Below are positions 23,294 through 35,900 of a stretch of 64,000 nucleotides of DNA, piece after piece. Position 1 is the first letter of the stretch. Every line of letters begins with the position of its first letter. This stretch comes from Trichobilharzia szidati (lineage: Eukaryota > Platyhelminthes > Trematoda > Strigeidida > Schistosomatidae): contig OX235271.1 in NCBI GenBank assembly GCA_944472155.2, positions 124,749,329 to 124,813,328 on the forward strand. The letters are read 5' to 3'. The notes beneath the pieces were generated by a model, which was not told the origin of the DNA, searched no databases, and worked only from the letters and a program-made list of their open reading frames with translations. A program made the translations under genes and the position numbers.

Positions 23294-23480
23294 TGTTCCT
23301 ATCTATGTAGGACACACCAGTCGTACAGGCATGGATAAGTATTATTTACATTACATGAATTTAATTTATGGTGAATTTCATGGTTGCTGTCCTATCTGAC
23401 ATTAGTTAGTGAGTACAATCTGATAGCTAGTCGTTCAATGGAGCACATAAAGAAATATAGAAATATTCTCCATTTATTTT
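23294..23480 (+). repeat. dispersed repeat, inverted partner of 36999-37240
   Basis: 'acaccagtcgtacaggcatg', 'ctgtcctatctgacattag' and 'gctagtcgttcaatggagca' all recur in reverse complement at 36999-37240, with the same order and spacing. The family was not recognised. Confidence 0.65.
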
Positions 23481-23954
23481 GAGCTGCTAGCATTCTGATG
23501 TACCGGGACGTGAAATTTCTCAATCCGCGTGCAGTTTCACACGGGATTCTGAACTTTGCAGGTTTCCTCTCAATGTTATTATGTATCAGACATCCCTTTG
23601 CCTTCAGTACAGTTGGTAGTCAGGCTACTGATTCGTGGCTATTAGGGTTTTGTTGGTGATGTGTCCAGCAACCCGTCACCAGTGAATGCAATGAACCATT
23701 TGACCGAAGACCTAGCATGACGGTTTTACCTCAAATATATTCACTTTGCACTGGACCCACGGAGGAGTCTTGAAAAAGACATGCGTCTACCGATATGAAC
23801 AATAAACACTTCTAGACAAACATGCAATCCATAAATACTCCGATTATTATACAGGATCAGCTATCTAATACTGTCCAGTCAAACTAGGAAGAGTGTCGGC
23901 CTAAGCATCCTATAATTTAAGCTGGCCTAAGACCTGTTCTACCTTGCCTGTACG

Positions 23955-25285
23955 TGTCACAAAACTTCAGATACCAAGTCCAGCTCCAACACTTACTTCA
24001 GAAATAGAACGACTAAAGCTGTCTGTAGAAGAGCTGAAGACTGAGATGTGGGACATAAGGTGTGGTAAGGCTATGAATACAGGATGTTCAGAAAATTTGG
24101 CCAACATATCTGAACTATGAACACAGATTAGTGATATAAAATCACAAGTCTGTGAACTTGCACCTCTGAACATTCTGACCAGGACCATAAACCCTGGCGA
24201 ACTTGACACAGAATCAGTAACTAAGGTAGACACCTTGATAAAATTCTTCACAACAGAAGTTATCAAAAGACTTGATAGTTAACTAAGTGTGATTGTCTAT
24301 AATATACCAGATAATCAGGGGTTGCAAAAGGTTCAAAGCATCTTGCTTAGGGTGGCGAAAATGCCTAACTCCCAAACAAAATGTCACAGATTGAAGAAGA
24401 GTCAGCATGACCACTGCTGTGCTATACGCCTTCAGTTTGAAATCCTGACAGAGGCTAAAAAATTCACCAATACACAACGTATCTTATTACAGGACACAAG
24501 CTACAAACAAATAAAAGTTGTAGCAGATAAGACAGTGATTGAAAGGCGTGTAGTACGGGTATATGAATTAGTTTTGGGGCTACATTTTCATTCACTAAGA
24601 ATCTCAGAGGAAAGTAACTGTCATGTGAAAGAACATCCAGTTACTGCAAAATTTCAACTTACTAGAAGGAATGAAAAGATTCTTTTGAGAAACTTTATCT
24701 TGATATCCTCAAAATCAACTCCTTGAAGAAATATACCAGGAGAATCTTTATATATATTCATTTATCAGTCAGCAGTGTTTTGCAAGACACCGCAACACAC
24801 CGAAATAGAAAAACACACTTCCAACACGATAGAAGTCATAGCCTCCCTCCTCTCAAATCTCACAAAAGTAGCTCCACAGAAAACGTAACCAAACGAAAGA
24901 CTTGTGAGCTATAGTCTTACTCATAAATTAACTTCTCCTCCCTCTACCGTGGATCTAGATATGTCCATGGACAGTCATAAGATGGAAATCAGTCCCTCTT
25001 GTGAGCTGACAACATCCTCTCCTAGCCGAAACGTGACAAAGCAAATGGAATTCGGTAACAAAACATGCCGAAATACGCCACTTGTAGAGAAGAATCCACA
25101 ACATATTCAAACTCCCAAGAATAACTCACGCTTTAAGGTAAATAATATTCAAAACTATGCTAGCCTTCAAAATTTATACAAAAATAGGAACATAGAGTCC
25201 AAGTACAATAACGACCCAACCTACTCGCATACTGTGCCAAGTCACACTGGTAGTGACGCTATCACGCAATTGGAATTGAGACGCT
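23955..25285 (+). pseudogene. CR1-type retrotransposon ORF1 (relic)
   Basis: A chain of plus-strand frames broken by stops. It starts with a coiled-coil-like EIERLKLSVEELKTEMWDIR, then VIVYNIPDNQGLQKVQSILL, RLKKSQHDHCCAIRLQF, and KQIKVVADKTVIERR, then a Ser/Pro/Asn-rich linker to about 25285. The order of a helical region, an RRM-like domain and a basic domain is that of ORF1 RNA-binding proteins of CR1-type elements in flatworms. No ORF2 follows directly; similarity stops where the leader of the R2-type element begins. ORF2 of a CR1-type element appears at 32.9 kb. Confidence 0.55.
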
Positions 25286-27424
25286 ACATTTTCGTTCGAA
25301 TTCTTTCAAACCGTATACAAACTATTTACACACAATTTTTACCGGAAACTGTTGAATTTTCACATTCTACAGATAAGAATACTTGTGAGATACTATTTTT
25401 CCTTGGAAGTATTATACAAACTCTGTTATCACTGACCCTGCCATCTGCAGGTTTAAGATGTATATTTTATGGGATATATCTGGTTCAATTTGGTGAGTCT
25501 GTGCAATTTTTCGAAGTTTTACGTCTTATATTATCTATTCAGTGCTATATCTATAGTTCTGATTTTTTCTAACGAACTCCACCCTTGAATGAAGTTGCCC
25601 CCTTTTAAGTATCTTTATTATTCTAATAGGAGGATTGTTATCTGTTAATAGTTGTCGATTTTGTTCTTAATAGTTTATTTTTATTGACTTAGTGTTGATT
25701 ATACTGGAAATCTGACCTTTTTTTTCATCACCAGTCGTCTCAATTGTGTGACAGTCCGAATCTACCTTAAACCCTGATTTTCGGAATTTACTTTTTCGTT
25801 AGTTTCATCTGAACTATAGCTTATTTCTCCGTTATTTTCGACACGGTGTTACTAGTCCCCAAACTTGTTCTTTTCATGTACTTTTTACCAAGGAATTCCT
25901 TCAACTTACGATTTTTGCTTATTAACTTCCAGTATCTGACTGAAAAACGGTGAATTTCCACTATTTTCACCTATTATTTCTTTTTCATCTCATTCTAACT
26001 TTCTGAAATTGTAATAATCGGTTGCATCTCGCCGAGCTGAATCTTTTGATATCTATTTTATCCTCATTATTTGTCCATTTCTCTTCCACATCATTTTGTT
26101 TTTGGTACTTTTAGCCATTTCGGCCGAAAAAGCTTTTTATACCCAACAAAGGATTTTCTGATCTAGTGACAGTGACAACACTGGTCCTTGTTTTTAATCT
26201 CCCTTGGTCTATCTAGTAAGACCGAGGCCACTTTTTGTCTCGTCATTACCTTTCTCTTTCCCTCCACGAGGCCTTTTTCCACTTTTGCTCCTAATACCAC
26301 CTATAATATTTCAGATTTATTCAGTCTTCTTCTTCTCTGTCCGAATATTTCTATCCTGAACCATCCAAAACAACTTCTTTCATCATTCTTCACCCTGTAG
26401 ACCGAAAAGCCTCATACTCCTATCGCCTGTGTAAAAGTCGTGAACCCCCCTCTTCGCATAGTATCCCCCGACAGGAGAGTTCTGCTGCCTCTTTCCAAAG
26501 CTAAACTTGTACATACATCTCAGATTCCAAATCGTCAACACTATTTCTTTATTTTTACAAAAAAACCGTATCTTTTTGCTTTCTCCCAAACTTTTTAACG
26601 GGGGGAGGGTAGCTTTCGACCACATTTTAGCACCCTTTCAAAATATTGTGCTCCTCCCTCTGTTTGTCTGATTGTACCTTCGTCCCTTTCACCCCTCTGA
26701 GCCTCTGATCAAATTTCCATAAATCTGCACTGTCTATTCTCTGTACATCTTCAAATTTCACCACATCCTGCTGTAGCTTCTATTCCTAATAGGCCCTATT
26801 TTCTCAACTTTCGTTAATTTTGCTCTGGAAATTTACGCAGTTTCCAAGTTTACGTGGAAATATCTCCTCGTTGTCCTCAACATATTCTGATCACTCTGCG
26901 GTTTTTCGTAGTACTCTTAGCGTTCTGTCATTCCCAGCAAACCGCTTTGTCCTGGCTTTTTTCTGCTTTTCGGTATTTGTTTTCAAACTTGCTACTGAGA
27001 CCAATATTTTATGCCCCAGGCACGAACTTTCACTTATTCTCAGTTGCTGTAATTTTGCTGTCTTTTGCGCAACGACCGAAATTCAACCAAAATCCGTTTC
27101 CACAGGCCCTATTCACTTTTTATCGATTGCGAGCTAAGCTACTAATCAGCCACTCTGATTGGTGGACACGCCTATACTACCTGCTTGTATGCTGGTGTAT
27201 AGGTGTATGGTGTTCTTCTTGAATATTTTGTTTGTCTTTATTTTTTTCGGCCTGGGCCTTTTCTTTGCTGGTTCCTGACGATCCTCCTGAGGTTTCTCGG
27301 CACGAGGAATCGACTCGTGCAATTCCTATCACAATAGCACCCATCATTGTAGAGTTGGCTATGGGAGTGGCCTTTTCTTGCATTTCCTTTTGTACCCGCG
27401 TAATTCTTTATTCTTACATATTCT

Positions 27425-28045
27425 GAAGTTGATCTTGGTATAGTTGTACTCCTCTCGTCGAGACCTGTCGATTAATACCCATATCAATAGCCCATCTCAT
27501 GTAGTTTCTGTGATTCTGTAACTTATCAACTTTCCCATTACGTCATCCCGCCCCACACACTTATCAAATTTAAACCTCTGTAACTTCCGCACCCTTTTAC
27601 TTTCACCCCCCGTGTTTGTACTCATTTTGCTAGTCTCTTCGAGTTCTATCGATTGAAAGCTGTATTATCATCTCGTCTTCCATAGTATTCGTCTTCAAAA
27701 GTAACCAGTCTCCATTACGTCATCCCCACCTCTATTTCGCTGGCTATTTCGCATCGCTGTTACTTTCACATTTCTTCCTCTTTTGCCGTTGTTCTTGGCA
27801 TCTTTCGACTCCTCTCATCGAGATCTGTAGTTTGATACCCATTTTGACACCACATCTCTGACAGTTTTGACTTTTGATATTCGACGTCCTCCCATTGCCT
27901 CATCATCATACTCATTTCGTTGCCTTTCTCGAAGTGTTGTATCTGCCACATTTCTTCACCTCCTCCGTTGTTCTAGGTATTTCTCGACTCTTCTCTCCGC
28001 GCTCCTTTGTTCGATAGTCATTTTCACGCTGCATCTCCTTCTTAT
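27425..28045 (+). repeat. divergent tandem units in the R2-type leader
   Basis: Three related units share 'cgactcctctcatcgagatc' or variants, followed by 'gataccca'-type sequence, at about 27445-27530, 27800-27865 and 27985-28045. The last two also share the preceding 'cacatttcttc...ccgttgttct'. Spacing is uneven and the units are well diverged. Confidence 0.5.
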
Positions 28046-28229
28046 TGTTTTCGAAATTGGACTCTTTCATATCACCTCCTCCTCCCCATTCATTTTCGGC
28101 TTTCGTTTTTTTGCTTCAATCCCAAAGTGATTACGTGGAATATCGTATAACATTACCTTTCTTTTCGTTTGTTTTTGTTTCTGTTTTGTTTTGTTTATGT
28201 TTCCTTTGTTTGATTTTGGTTTAACCATT

Positions 28230-28290
28230 TGTCAAGCCACGGGTGAGGGCCTATGAACGGTCCGTGGCACAACTAACAGTCCATCGTTAG
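28230..28290 (+). promoter_or_regulatory. two consecutive RNA hairpins before the R2-type ORF
   Basis: Hairpin 1 pairs 'gccacgg' with 'ccgtggc' around a GC-rich loop. Hairpin 2 pairs 'caactaac' with 'gttagttg' around eight bases. The second arm overlaps the TAG at 28288 that closes the ORF frame upstream. The first ATG is at 28333. R2 elements are known to use 5' ribozymes and structured leaders; this fold is not a clear HDV-like double pseudoknot. Confidence 0.4.
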
Positions 28291-31200
28291 TTGTCCTCCA
28301 AACTCGAGGCTGCGATACCGCAATCTCCAGTTATGTCAGCTATGTCAAGCCAACTCTCATCACAATCCGTGGCCTCTGCCATGGTTCAAGCTGACCCTCA
28401 AACAACAGCCCCCTGTTTTCCTTCCTTCATCTCACAATTGCCAGCAGCTCATCCTTCGCCCATCACATCCAATCCATCATCACCTCACTCCATGCGGTCC
28501 AATCAATCCCTATCCTCAATCGTATCTCCAAGATTCTTGTGTATATACTGTCCTTCAAACTTCGCTTCTCCGAGAGGTTTGACTCAGCATCTGCGTCAAA
28601 TCCACCCCACCGAATACAATGAGGTCCTTCTCGGTCGCCTCCTCAACGACTGTCAAACACGACGAAATTGGTCCCAAAATGAAGAACTCACTTTACTGAT
28701 GTTAGCAGATGCAGCAGTCGACTGATTCAACAGCAAAGCTGAACTGTATCAACACCTACACGACCATCTGCCACATCGCTCAGTTGAAGCCGTCAGACGC
28801 CGTCTACAAACACTCAAATGGTCAACATTTGTCCCATCATCGTCGCGCTCTGCATCAACCATTGGCTCCTACTCGGTGCCATCCTCACCTGCATCATCAC
28901 ATGAAAACTATGCTATTATATCAGCACTGTATGTGCGTCCAAGACCTCAAACCTGGTCCACTCAAGAAGATGCTCGATTGATCTCAACGGCTAAATGTCT
29001 CGATTCACCTCTACTTGCGCCTACACAGTTCTTCGCTCTTGTCGCCGAAGCCGTCGGCAACCGCACCGCTGATGCAGTTAGACTACGTCTAGCCAGGCTT
29101 AAATGGAGACGTACACTCAACCCATCTCTGCCAACAATATTCCTGACTCCAAATACGTCTTATCTCCAAATTCAGCCAGTTGCCTCATTCATTGATACGT
29201 TCACCGTCAACAGACCAATCTCTGCTCCTTTAAGTCCATGCAGAGCAGCTTCAGATCCAGCTATCACAATATCATCGAATTCCTGTACGCCAACTCAGCT
29301 AGAAGAACAGCGATCCCTCCAATTGGCTGTCATTAATAATGATTGCACTGTAATCGAGGAATCCACCCAACCAATGCGAATACCGCAGTACCACTATGCA
29401 ATAAGTACTGTCAACAGAGCAGTTTTATATTCCCACACTGCTGTGTCAATGGTCTGTCCACTTCTGCATACTATTGATATTGACGAATCAGTCCCAACTT
29501 ATACTGTCAACGCTTTCTCGCTCAACCGAACCTCATCACCCACTGCAACCTTTGAACATGAAGCTCGAAGACAAATTATGCCAACTACTCGACTCACTCA
29601 AGATGGTTCAGGTCCCCTGGTGAATCTGACACTTCATAGAAGCCCCAACATGGACAATATACATGCTAACCTCCTAGCTGCCATCAGCACACAACTGGCA
29701 AATTCATATCAGCGGCTGGACACTGAATCCACTCGACAAATCATTCTGCAACTATATGCGAATGATATTACTCTTGAGGAGACACGTCAACTTTTGGATA
29801 AGCAGGCCCACCAACTGTTCCCTACAAAATGGAAACCATCCAAGCAGCGATACGTCTCCGGTCTCCCACCGAACTTAAACAACAAGAAGAGGCGACGCAT
29901 TCTATATGCCCACATGCAAACGCTCTTCCACCGTTCGCCGAAAGACGCTGCAAACACGGTACTTGATGGCAGATGGAGAGACCCGTTTATATGTCAGCCT
30001 TCCAGTATAGGAGGCTTCAATGAATTTTGGATTGACACCTTCACACGCCCAGCCCTACCAGACACTAGACCGGTTCAAGAATACCTTCCAACCAACAACG
30101 ACTTGGTTGCCCCAGTTTCAACTGAAGAGATCAAATGGGCACTAAAAGAAATGGTCAAATCCGCCGCAGGTGTCGACCGCATAACCGCCAGGGACCTCCA
30201 GAAAATCAACCCCACTAGTCTGGCTGGGTATCTTAACACTCTTTTGCTGACGTCTTTTTTACCTTCACCTTTGTCGGCTTCCAGGGTCACCTTCATTCCG
30301 AAGACATCACATCCCGATAACCCTACCGACCTCCGGCCTATTTCCATCACTTCTGTTGTTACGCGCTGTCTGCACAAGATTATCGCCAAGAGGTGGTCCA
30401 GATCATTCCCAATGGAAAAACTACAGTTTGCCTTCTTGCAACGTGATGGCTGCTTCGAAGCAACCAATCTACTTCACGCCATCTTGAGAGAAGCGCACTC
30501 CAACTACACAAGTTGCGCATTGGCTATCCTCGACATCTCGAAAGCTTTCGACAGCGTCTTACATCAAACAACTCTAAGGGTGGCTGAGAGTTTTGGTGCG
30601 CCCCCAATGCTTAGAGAATATCTTACAAACTACTACTCCAACTCCCACAGTCTCTTCCACGAAGTAAATTGTCATCCAACACGAGGAGTCAAACAGGGTG
30701 ACCCTCCGTCACCGCTTCTCTTCATCATGACTATGGATGAGATACTCAGTGTTCTTGAAGCCCATGACCCCATCTACGTCGATGGCCATCCTCTGCACTA
30801 CATAGCATATGCTGATGATCTCATCATCCTAGCTCCAAATGCTGCGGCTCTTCAAAACAAACTCAGCTGTATCGCGACCTCGCTGGAGCTGGCGGGATTA
30901 TCGATCAACGTCGACAAAAGCCGCACAATCAACATAGTCGCTGACAGACAGCATAGAATCGTTGCCCTTTCTCCTACTGTCTTCAATATCAACTGCCTGT
31001 CAATTTCAGCCATCTCGCCAACAGAGGAATCTACCTTTCTGGGTGTTCCCTTCAATTACAAGGGCAGACGCTGCTTCGATCATGTCGGCGTCCTCAGTGA
31101 ATACTTAGACAGTGTGAAAAGCGCCCCCCTTAAACCTCATCAACGAATGAGAATCCTGAAGAACGATCTAATTCCTCGTCTACTATATTCACTGACTCTC

Positions 31201-32184
31201 AGCATCACTCACAAGAATACTCTGAAAACGATGGACAAACTTATTCGTGCAGCTGTCCGCCGCTGGCTTCACCTCCCAAAAGACACTCCAACTGCATTTT
31301 TCCAAGCGGATATCAAAAAGGGAGGCCTGGGAATTATGAATCTCTCAACAACGATTCCGATTCATAGGCGCAAAAGAATCGAGGCACTACTCAACAACAG
31401 GAATCCGCTCATACGCAGCATCGCGTCCTCCGCCACCTTCACACCCTTTCTTAGGATCTGCAACCTCCCGATGCAAGCCCATAGACAAATAGTGACATCA
31501 GTAGAAGGAGCCCATGAAAGCTGGGCACAACAGCTACACTCGTCGGCGGATGGTTACGGTTTAACTGAGTCAACAAAATGCCCTGAATCTCACAAATGGC
31601 TTCTCAACCCCGAAATGGTCTTGCCCAAACTCTATGTACGAGCCGTTCAACTGCGTGGAGGCCTCTTGGGCACAAAAACGAGAAGTACGCGTGGACGTCC
31701 TAGAGCGGACATCAACTACAGAGGCGGGTGTGGTCAACCGGAAAATCTTCAACATATTCTTCAGCATTGCGCTCTAACTCATGACGTCAGATGCAAGAGA
31801 CACAACTACGACCTCAAGCTGATCGCTAACAAATTGCGCAAAATGAATACCAGATTTTACGTCGAGCCAAGTGTTCCAACGCACACGTCTTTCTGTAAAC
31901 CTGATCTAATTATCTTGTTGGACGGAGTAGCATACATTCTCGACGTAACAATCTGCAGCGACGCCTTCATTTATATCAGCCATGCGTCGAAGATGTCAAA
32001 ATACGGAACTCCAACGATGGTTGCTGCATGCCAACGGTTCCTGTCTGCAAACTCCTGTTGTAATCTCTTATCGAGGGATGATCAGTCAACTCTCTGCAAA
32101 ATACCTTCGCAGACTGTTTTTCACCTCCTTCGACATTTCGAACCTCTGCATCTCAACCATCAAAGGCTCTTTGAAAACCTATGA
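28291..32184 (+). CDS. R2-clade non-LTR retrotransposon polyprotein (one in-frame TGA)
   Basis: A 1297-codon frame opened after TAG at 28288, with first ATG at 28333 and one TGA at 28723-28725. In order: a C2H2 finger (CIYCPSNF...HLRQIH, first Cys at 28540); a first Myb-like repeat from NWSQNEE to RRRLQTLKW, containing the TGA; a second Myb-like repeat from TWSTQEDARL to LRLARLKWR; a reverse transcriptase with FIPKTSHPDNPTDLRPIS, AILDISKAFDS, GVKQGDPPSPLL and YADDLIIL (YADD at 30808); and a C-terminal restriction-like endonuclease with the C..C/H..C knuckle (from 31729), a RHN segment, and KPDLIILLDG...LDVTI (K at 31897). This domain order is that of R2-superfamily elements, which cut DNA and prime reverse transcription at the nick. 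The RT and endonuclease look complete. R2, Hero and related clades cannot be separated by eye. No 28S rDNA flank is seen, so it is not at the classical R2 site. It is GC-richer than its surroundings, suggesting a fairly young insertion. Confidence 0.9.
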
Positions 32185-32900
32185 TACTTATATGCGTGTA
32201 ACGTATAGACTCAGACGTGGAAAACAATTGAACCAATGATGTTGTAAATTTATTGTCATATCAAACTGCTCTGTGAACGTTTACTGTACTACCATCTGTT
32301 GTAATACACTGCAAGGCAAATTATGACACTCATACACATATATATACTCATTGAACCTATTGTACTGTTATGAACATCCTAAAATACGTGACAATTTTGT
32401 TTATTCTATATCTTCTAATTGCTCCACACTATGTACACGCAAAGAGCATATTGTCCTTATAAAACTCTCCGATGTTAAAGACTATTGCTACACACAACTG
32501 TCGCTGATATCCTATGATTCACATATGTAAGCAACATCCAAATGCTCAAAATTGAAAAGATTCTTGTATTACATTTAATGATTTTATAGATATTAGATAT
32601 TAAAATCACACTTCTGCATCACACATGAATGTCTTACATGGAAACATGACATGAACAATCACACATAAAAATACATAAAACTGATAGTCCTGCAGTAAAA
32701 GTACATATTATTGGAAAAAACATGGGCTGCTGTGCAAATTTTCTTCTATTTTTCTTTCTTTCTTTTTTTACAATTATGTAATATTAAAGAAATTTTCCAT
32801 GTATTTTTGTGCGTGTATTAAACTTGAATATTAAGAAAATAGTCCATTTGCTCCCGCGAATGGACTATTTTTATTTAATATTCGAAAATAAATATGTTAT
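32185..32900 (+). other. 3' UTR of the R2-type element
   Basis: AT-rich sequence after the stop at 32184. No ORF resembling a protein. It contains the long hairpin at 32823-32886 and an 'aataaatatg' near 32887. The exact 3' end of the element was not found. Confidence 0.45.
32823..32886. repeat. long near-perfect hairpin
   Basis: 'aaaatagtccatt' and 'aatggactatttt' form a perfect 13-bp stem around a GC-rich ten-base loop. Outside it, 'gaatatta' and 'taatattc' extend the stem after a short mismatch. It lies in or just after the R2-type 3' UTR. It could be a recognition structure for the element's own RT or a transcription end signal. Confidence 0.6.
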
Positions 32901-35900
32901 ATAAGTGAAGACACTCGGAGCTCAGCCACCAGGTACTCAGGGTCTACAAAGCATGACATACAAACTAACTTTGGCAGATTAGAACAAGTCTTCTGGGAAT
33001 CAAACCACAGTGCAGCTATGCATATAACGAAACCCATTTAAGGTCTCTTAGAATGTATTCACACAATAGGCAGATTAACAAGTCATGGCCATCACAAGGT
33101 ACCAATGATTTTTTATCTAAAACATCCCTATCAGTGCTAACCAAACAGCTGGTGGGGATGTTAACCATTCTGAACCCGTACCACTAATGTTGGCTCCGTA
33201 TAGGGAAGAAAACGGTTATAGGCCAGTGCACATGGAATTATTAAACACATCCAATGCTTGTACAAGCACAGGCCAAATAAGAACTCCTACCCAAGTTTCC
33301 AACCTACCTAAGCCTAGAACTGCCTCATCCTATAGTGAATCCAATAAATTAACTCATTCACTAAAAGAAATAGATACTAACTCAATAAACATAGGCGAAC
33401 ATTGGACCTAAACTAGTTGTAACACAGGGCTGTTATGCCACGCAGAAACAGTGGAAGTCGATTCACATTTCAGCCTGACTGACGAGCTTAAACACTTCAA
33501 ACACTACTTCAAATCTCAACTCTACTTAATACTTATTAATGCTAGATCTATCCTTAAAGTACTATCGATGCTCAGGGCACACACTGGTATACAAACCCCC
33601 TATAATCATTATTACCGAATCCTGGTGTCGCTCCAATATACCAGACGAAGAGATAAGCATCGATTGTTACACACACTTTCGACAGGAACAGTGGTAAGAG
33701 AGGAGGATGCCTAATGTACTTCCTGAACTCACTCACTGTGTTACAGCTAGGAAATAGGGAACTCAATGACATGCACGACACCCTGTGGGTAAACGTACAC
33801 TTCAAAAGTGCTACGCTACTAATAGGATGTACCTACAGAGCACCTGGCACCTTTAGTGATTACGACTTAAACTTATAGATGTACTGGAGCAAGCATCCAC
33901 TCTTCCATACGAGCACAAGATCATATGTGGAGACTTCAACCTACCCGAATCAACTGGGACTTATTAAAAGGGCCAACTAAATACGACAAGCTCTTAGGGA
34001 CACTGGACATTTTCGGCTGGAAACAAACTGTCACTATCCCTACAAGAGGTGACAATGTACTAGACTTAATATTCTGTCACGATATAAGCCCCCTCTCAAT
34101 CTTAGTGGGTTCTAAGTTTTCGGGTAGTGACCACAAAACAGTAATGTGTGCTCTGCCACTTCCACTGAATAGCAATGCAGCTCATACCTCCACTTCACAA
34201 CAAGTACTATATAGGAACTATAGTAAGGCAAACTGGACCTTAGTAGAATCAGTGCTAAGATCCTCCGAATGGAGCGAATACTTCACTACTGATGACCTCT
34301 CGAGAGCTCTGAGCATCTTCTACCATAACTCGAACACATGCTTAGATGCTGTCATTCCACTCCAAACACTTAAGCTTTCCCCGCATAGGAAGTCATTCAT
34401 AAAACCAAAGGATCGTATGAAACTGAAGAAACTCTCAACAAGTTACTTCAAACACCACGACTTTGGCACACTAGGTTTAATACTTAACACCCCTAGTTCC
34501 ATCTCACAAGCTCGAAATTTCCGTATGAGAAACTAAGAACGCATAGCAGTAGCCAGTCCTGCTAGAGTGTATGCACTCACGGAAATCTTAAAGAAGCGAA
34601 TGAATCGCAAAAATCACAGCATTTCCCTCCTCATTGACAAAGGTAGGCTATGTACTAATTCCGCAGACATGTGTGAATTATTTAACTCAACTTTTGCAGG
34701 TAACTACCTTAAGCCCACAGTCCAGTTACCCAATATGCACCGTGCTACTAATGTGGCACAAACTCCATCTCCACACACACCAAACTTAATTAGTACTGTT
34801 GAATTTAACTATACTAACATTAAACAAACTTTAAGAACCCTAAAATGCTCAAAAGGTTTCGGTACTGACGGCATATCATCCTATTTTTATAAATATGGTG
34901 GCCCTGACATTCCCTTACTACTGCTTAAAATATTCACAATGTACTTAGAAACTCAAATTTACCCTGATATATGGAAAGCATCATTTATTATGCCTAAACA
35001 CAAATCTGGCTCGAAAACAGAAGTCAGTAACTGCAGGCCGATCAATATCACACCTATAGCATCTAGAATTATGGAGAGACTAGTTAAAGAAAACCTAATG
35101 AAGCATATGCTTAGTTGCAATATTATAAGTCCGAACCAACATGGATTCCTAAAATCCAGATCTTGTTTAACATGCCACCTAGAATTCTTTAATTTTGTGA
35201 CCAGCAGTCGTGACAGACGGCAACTAGTACTTGTCATCTACTTTGACATTTCTAAAGCATTTGAACGTGTCGACCATTTACTACTAATACATAAGCTGAA
35301 ATCCTTAGGAATACGTGACCCATTATTAGGATGGCTTAAATCATTCCTTAGCAATAGGTCCCATATACTTAAACTCGGATCTGTAACTTCGAAACCTAGC
35401 CCAATCACCTCTGGTGTCGTACAAGGTAGTGTCATTGGGCCCCTCCTATTTACCCTCTATATCAATGACATATGTGCTTGCTTCTCACATGGGAAATCAT
35501 TCATCTTCGCAGATGACCTAAAAGTAATTTATACATTCCAGAAAGAATTAGATAAAGTGACTACCTGGTCGTCTTTATAGAATCTAGAGTTTAATCTGAA
35601 CAAATGTGGTTGGATCTGCTTCGGCGCACCCTCAATCAACATGAAATTAACGCTTCAATCTGCTAACCTAACCAGACTCCGAAGTGTCGTTGACCTAGGC
35701 CTGAAGTACTTTAGTGAACCAACATTCTCTGAGCAAGTGGCATCACAGACTCAAAAGTCGAGGATGCTCTTAGGATGCATACTCGGGAACTTTCACGACA
35801 ATGTAGCCAAGCTAATTCTCCACAAAACCTGTGTAAGGCCACTACTAGAATACTGTCCATTTATTATTAGCAGCAATCGCACACGTGACAAGCTAAGAAT

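Larger units (their letters stand above)
25290..28290 (+). other. pyrimidine-rich leader of the R2-type element
   Basis: About 3 kb with a strong excess of C and T on the plus strand and few long ORFs, ending directly before the R2-type ORF. Composition differs both from the AT-rich flanks and from the ORF. It is probably the 5' UTR and promoter of the R2-type element. The start border near 25290 is inferred from where ORF1 similarity ends. Confidence 0.4.

Noticed and set aside
28723..28725. TGA as selenocysteine or programmed readthrough
   Set aside because: No SECIS-like structure or known readthrough context was seen; a single CGA-to-TGA mutation in a transposon copy is simpler.
28291..32184. 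R2-type element sitting at its classical rDNA target
   Set aside because: Neither flank looks like 28S rRNA. The left side is a pyrimidine-rich leader after a CR1-type ORF1 and the right side is a CR1-type ORF2.
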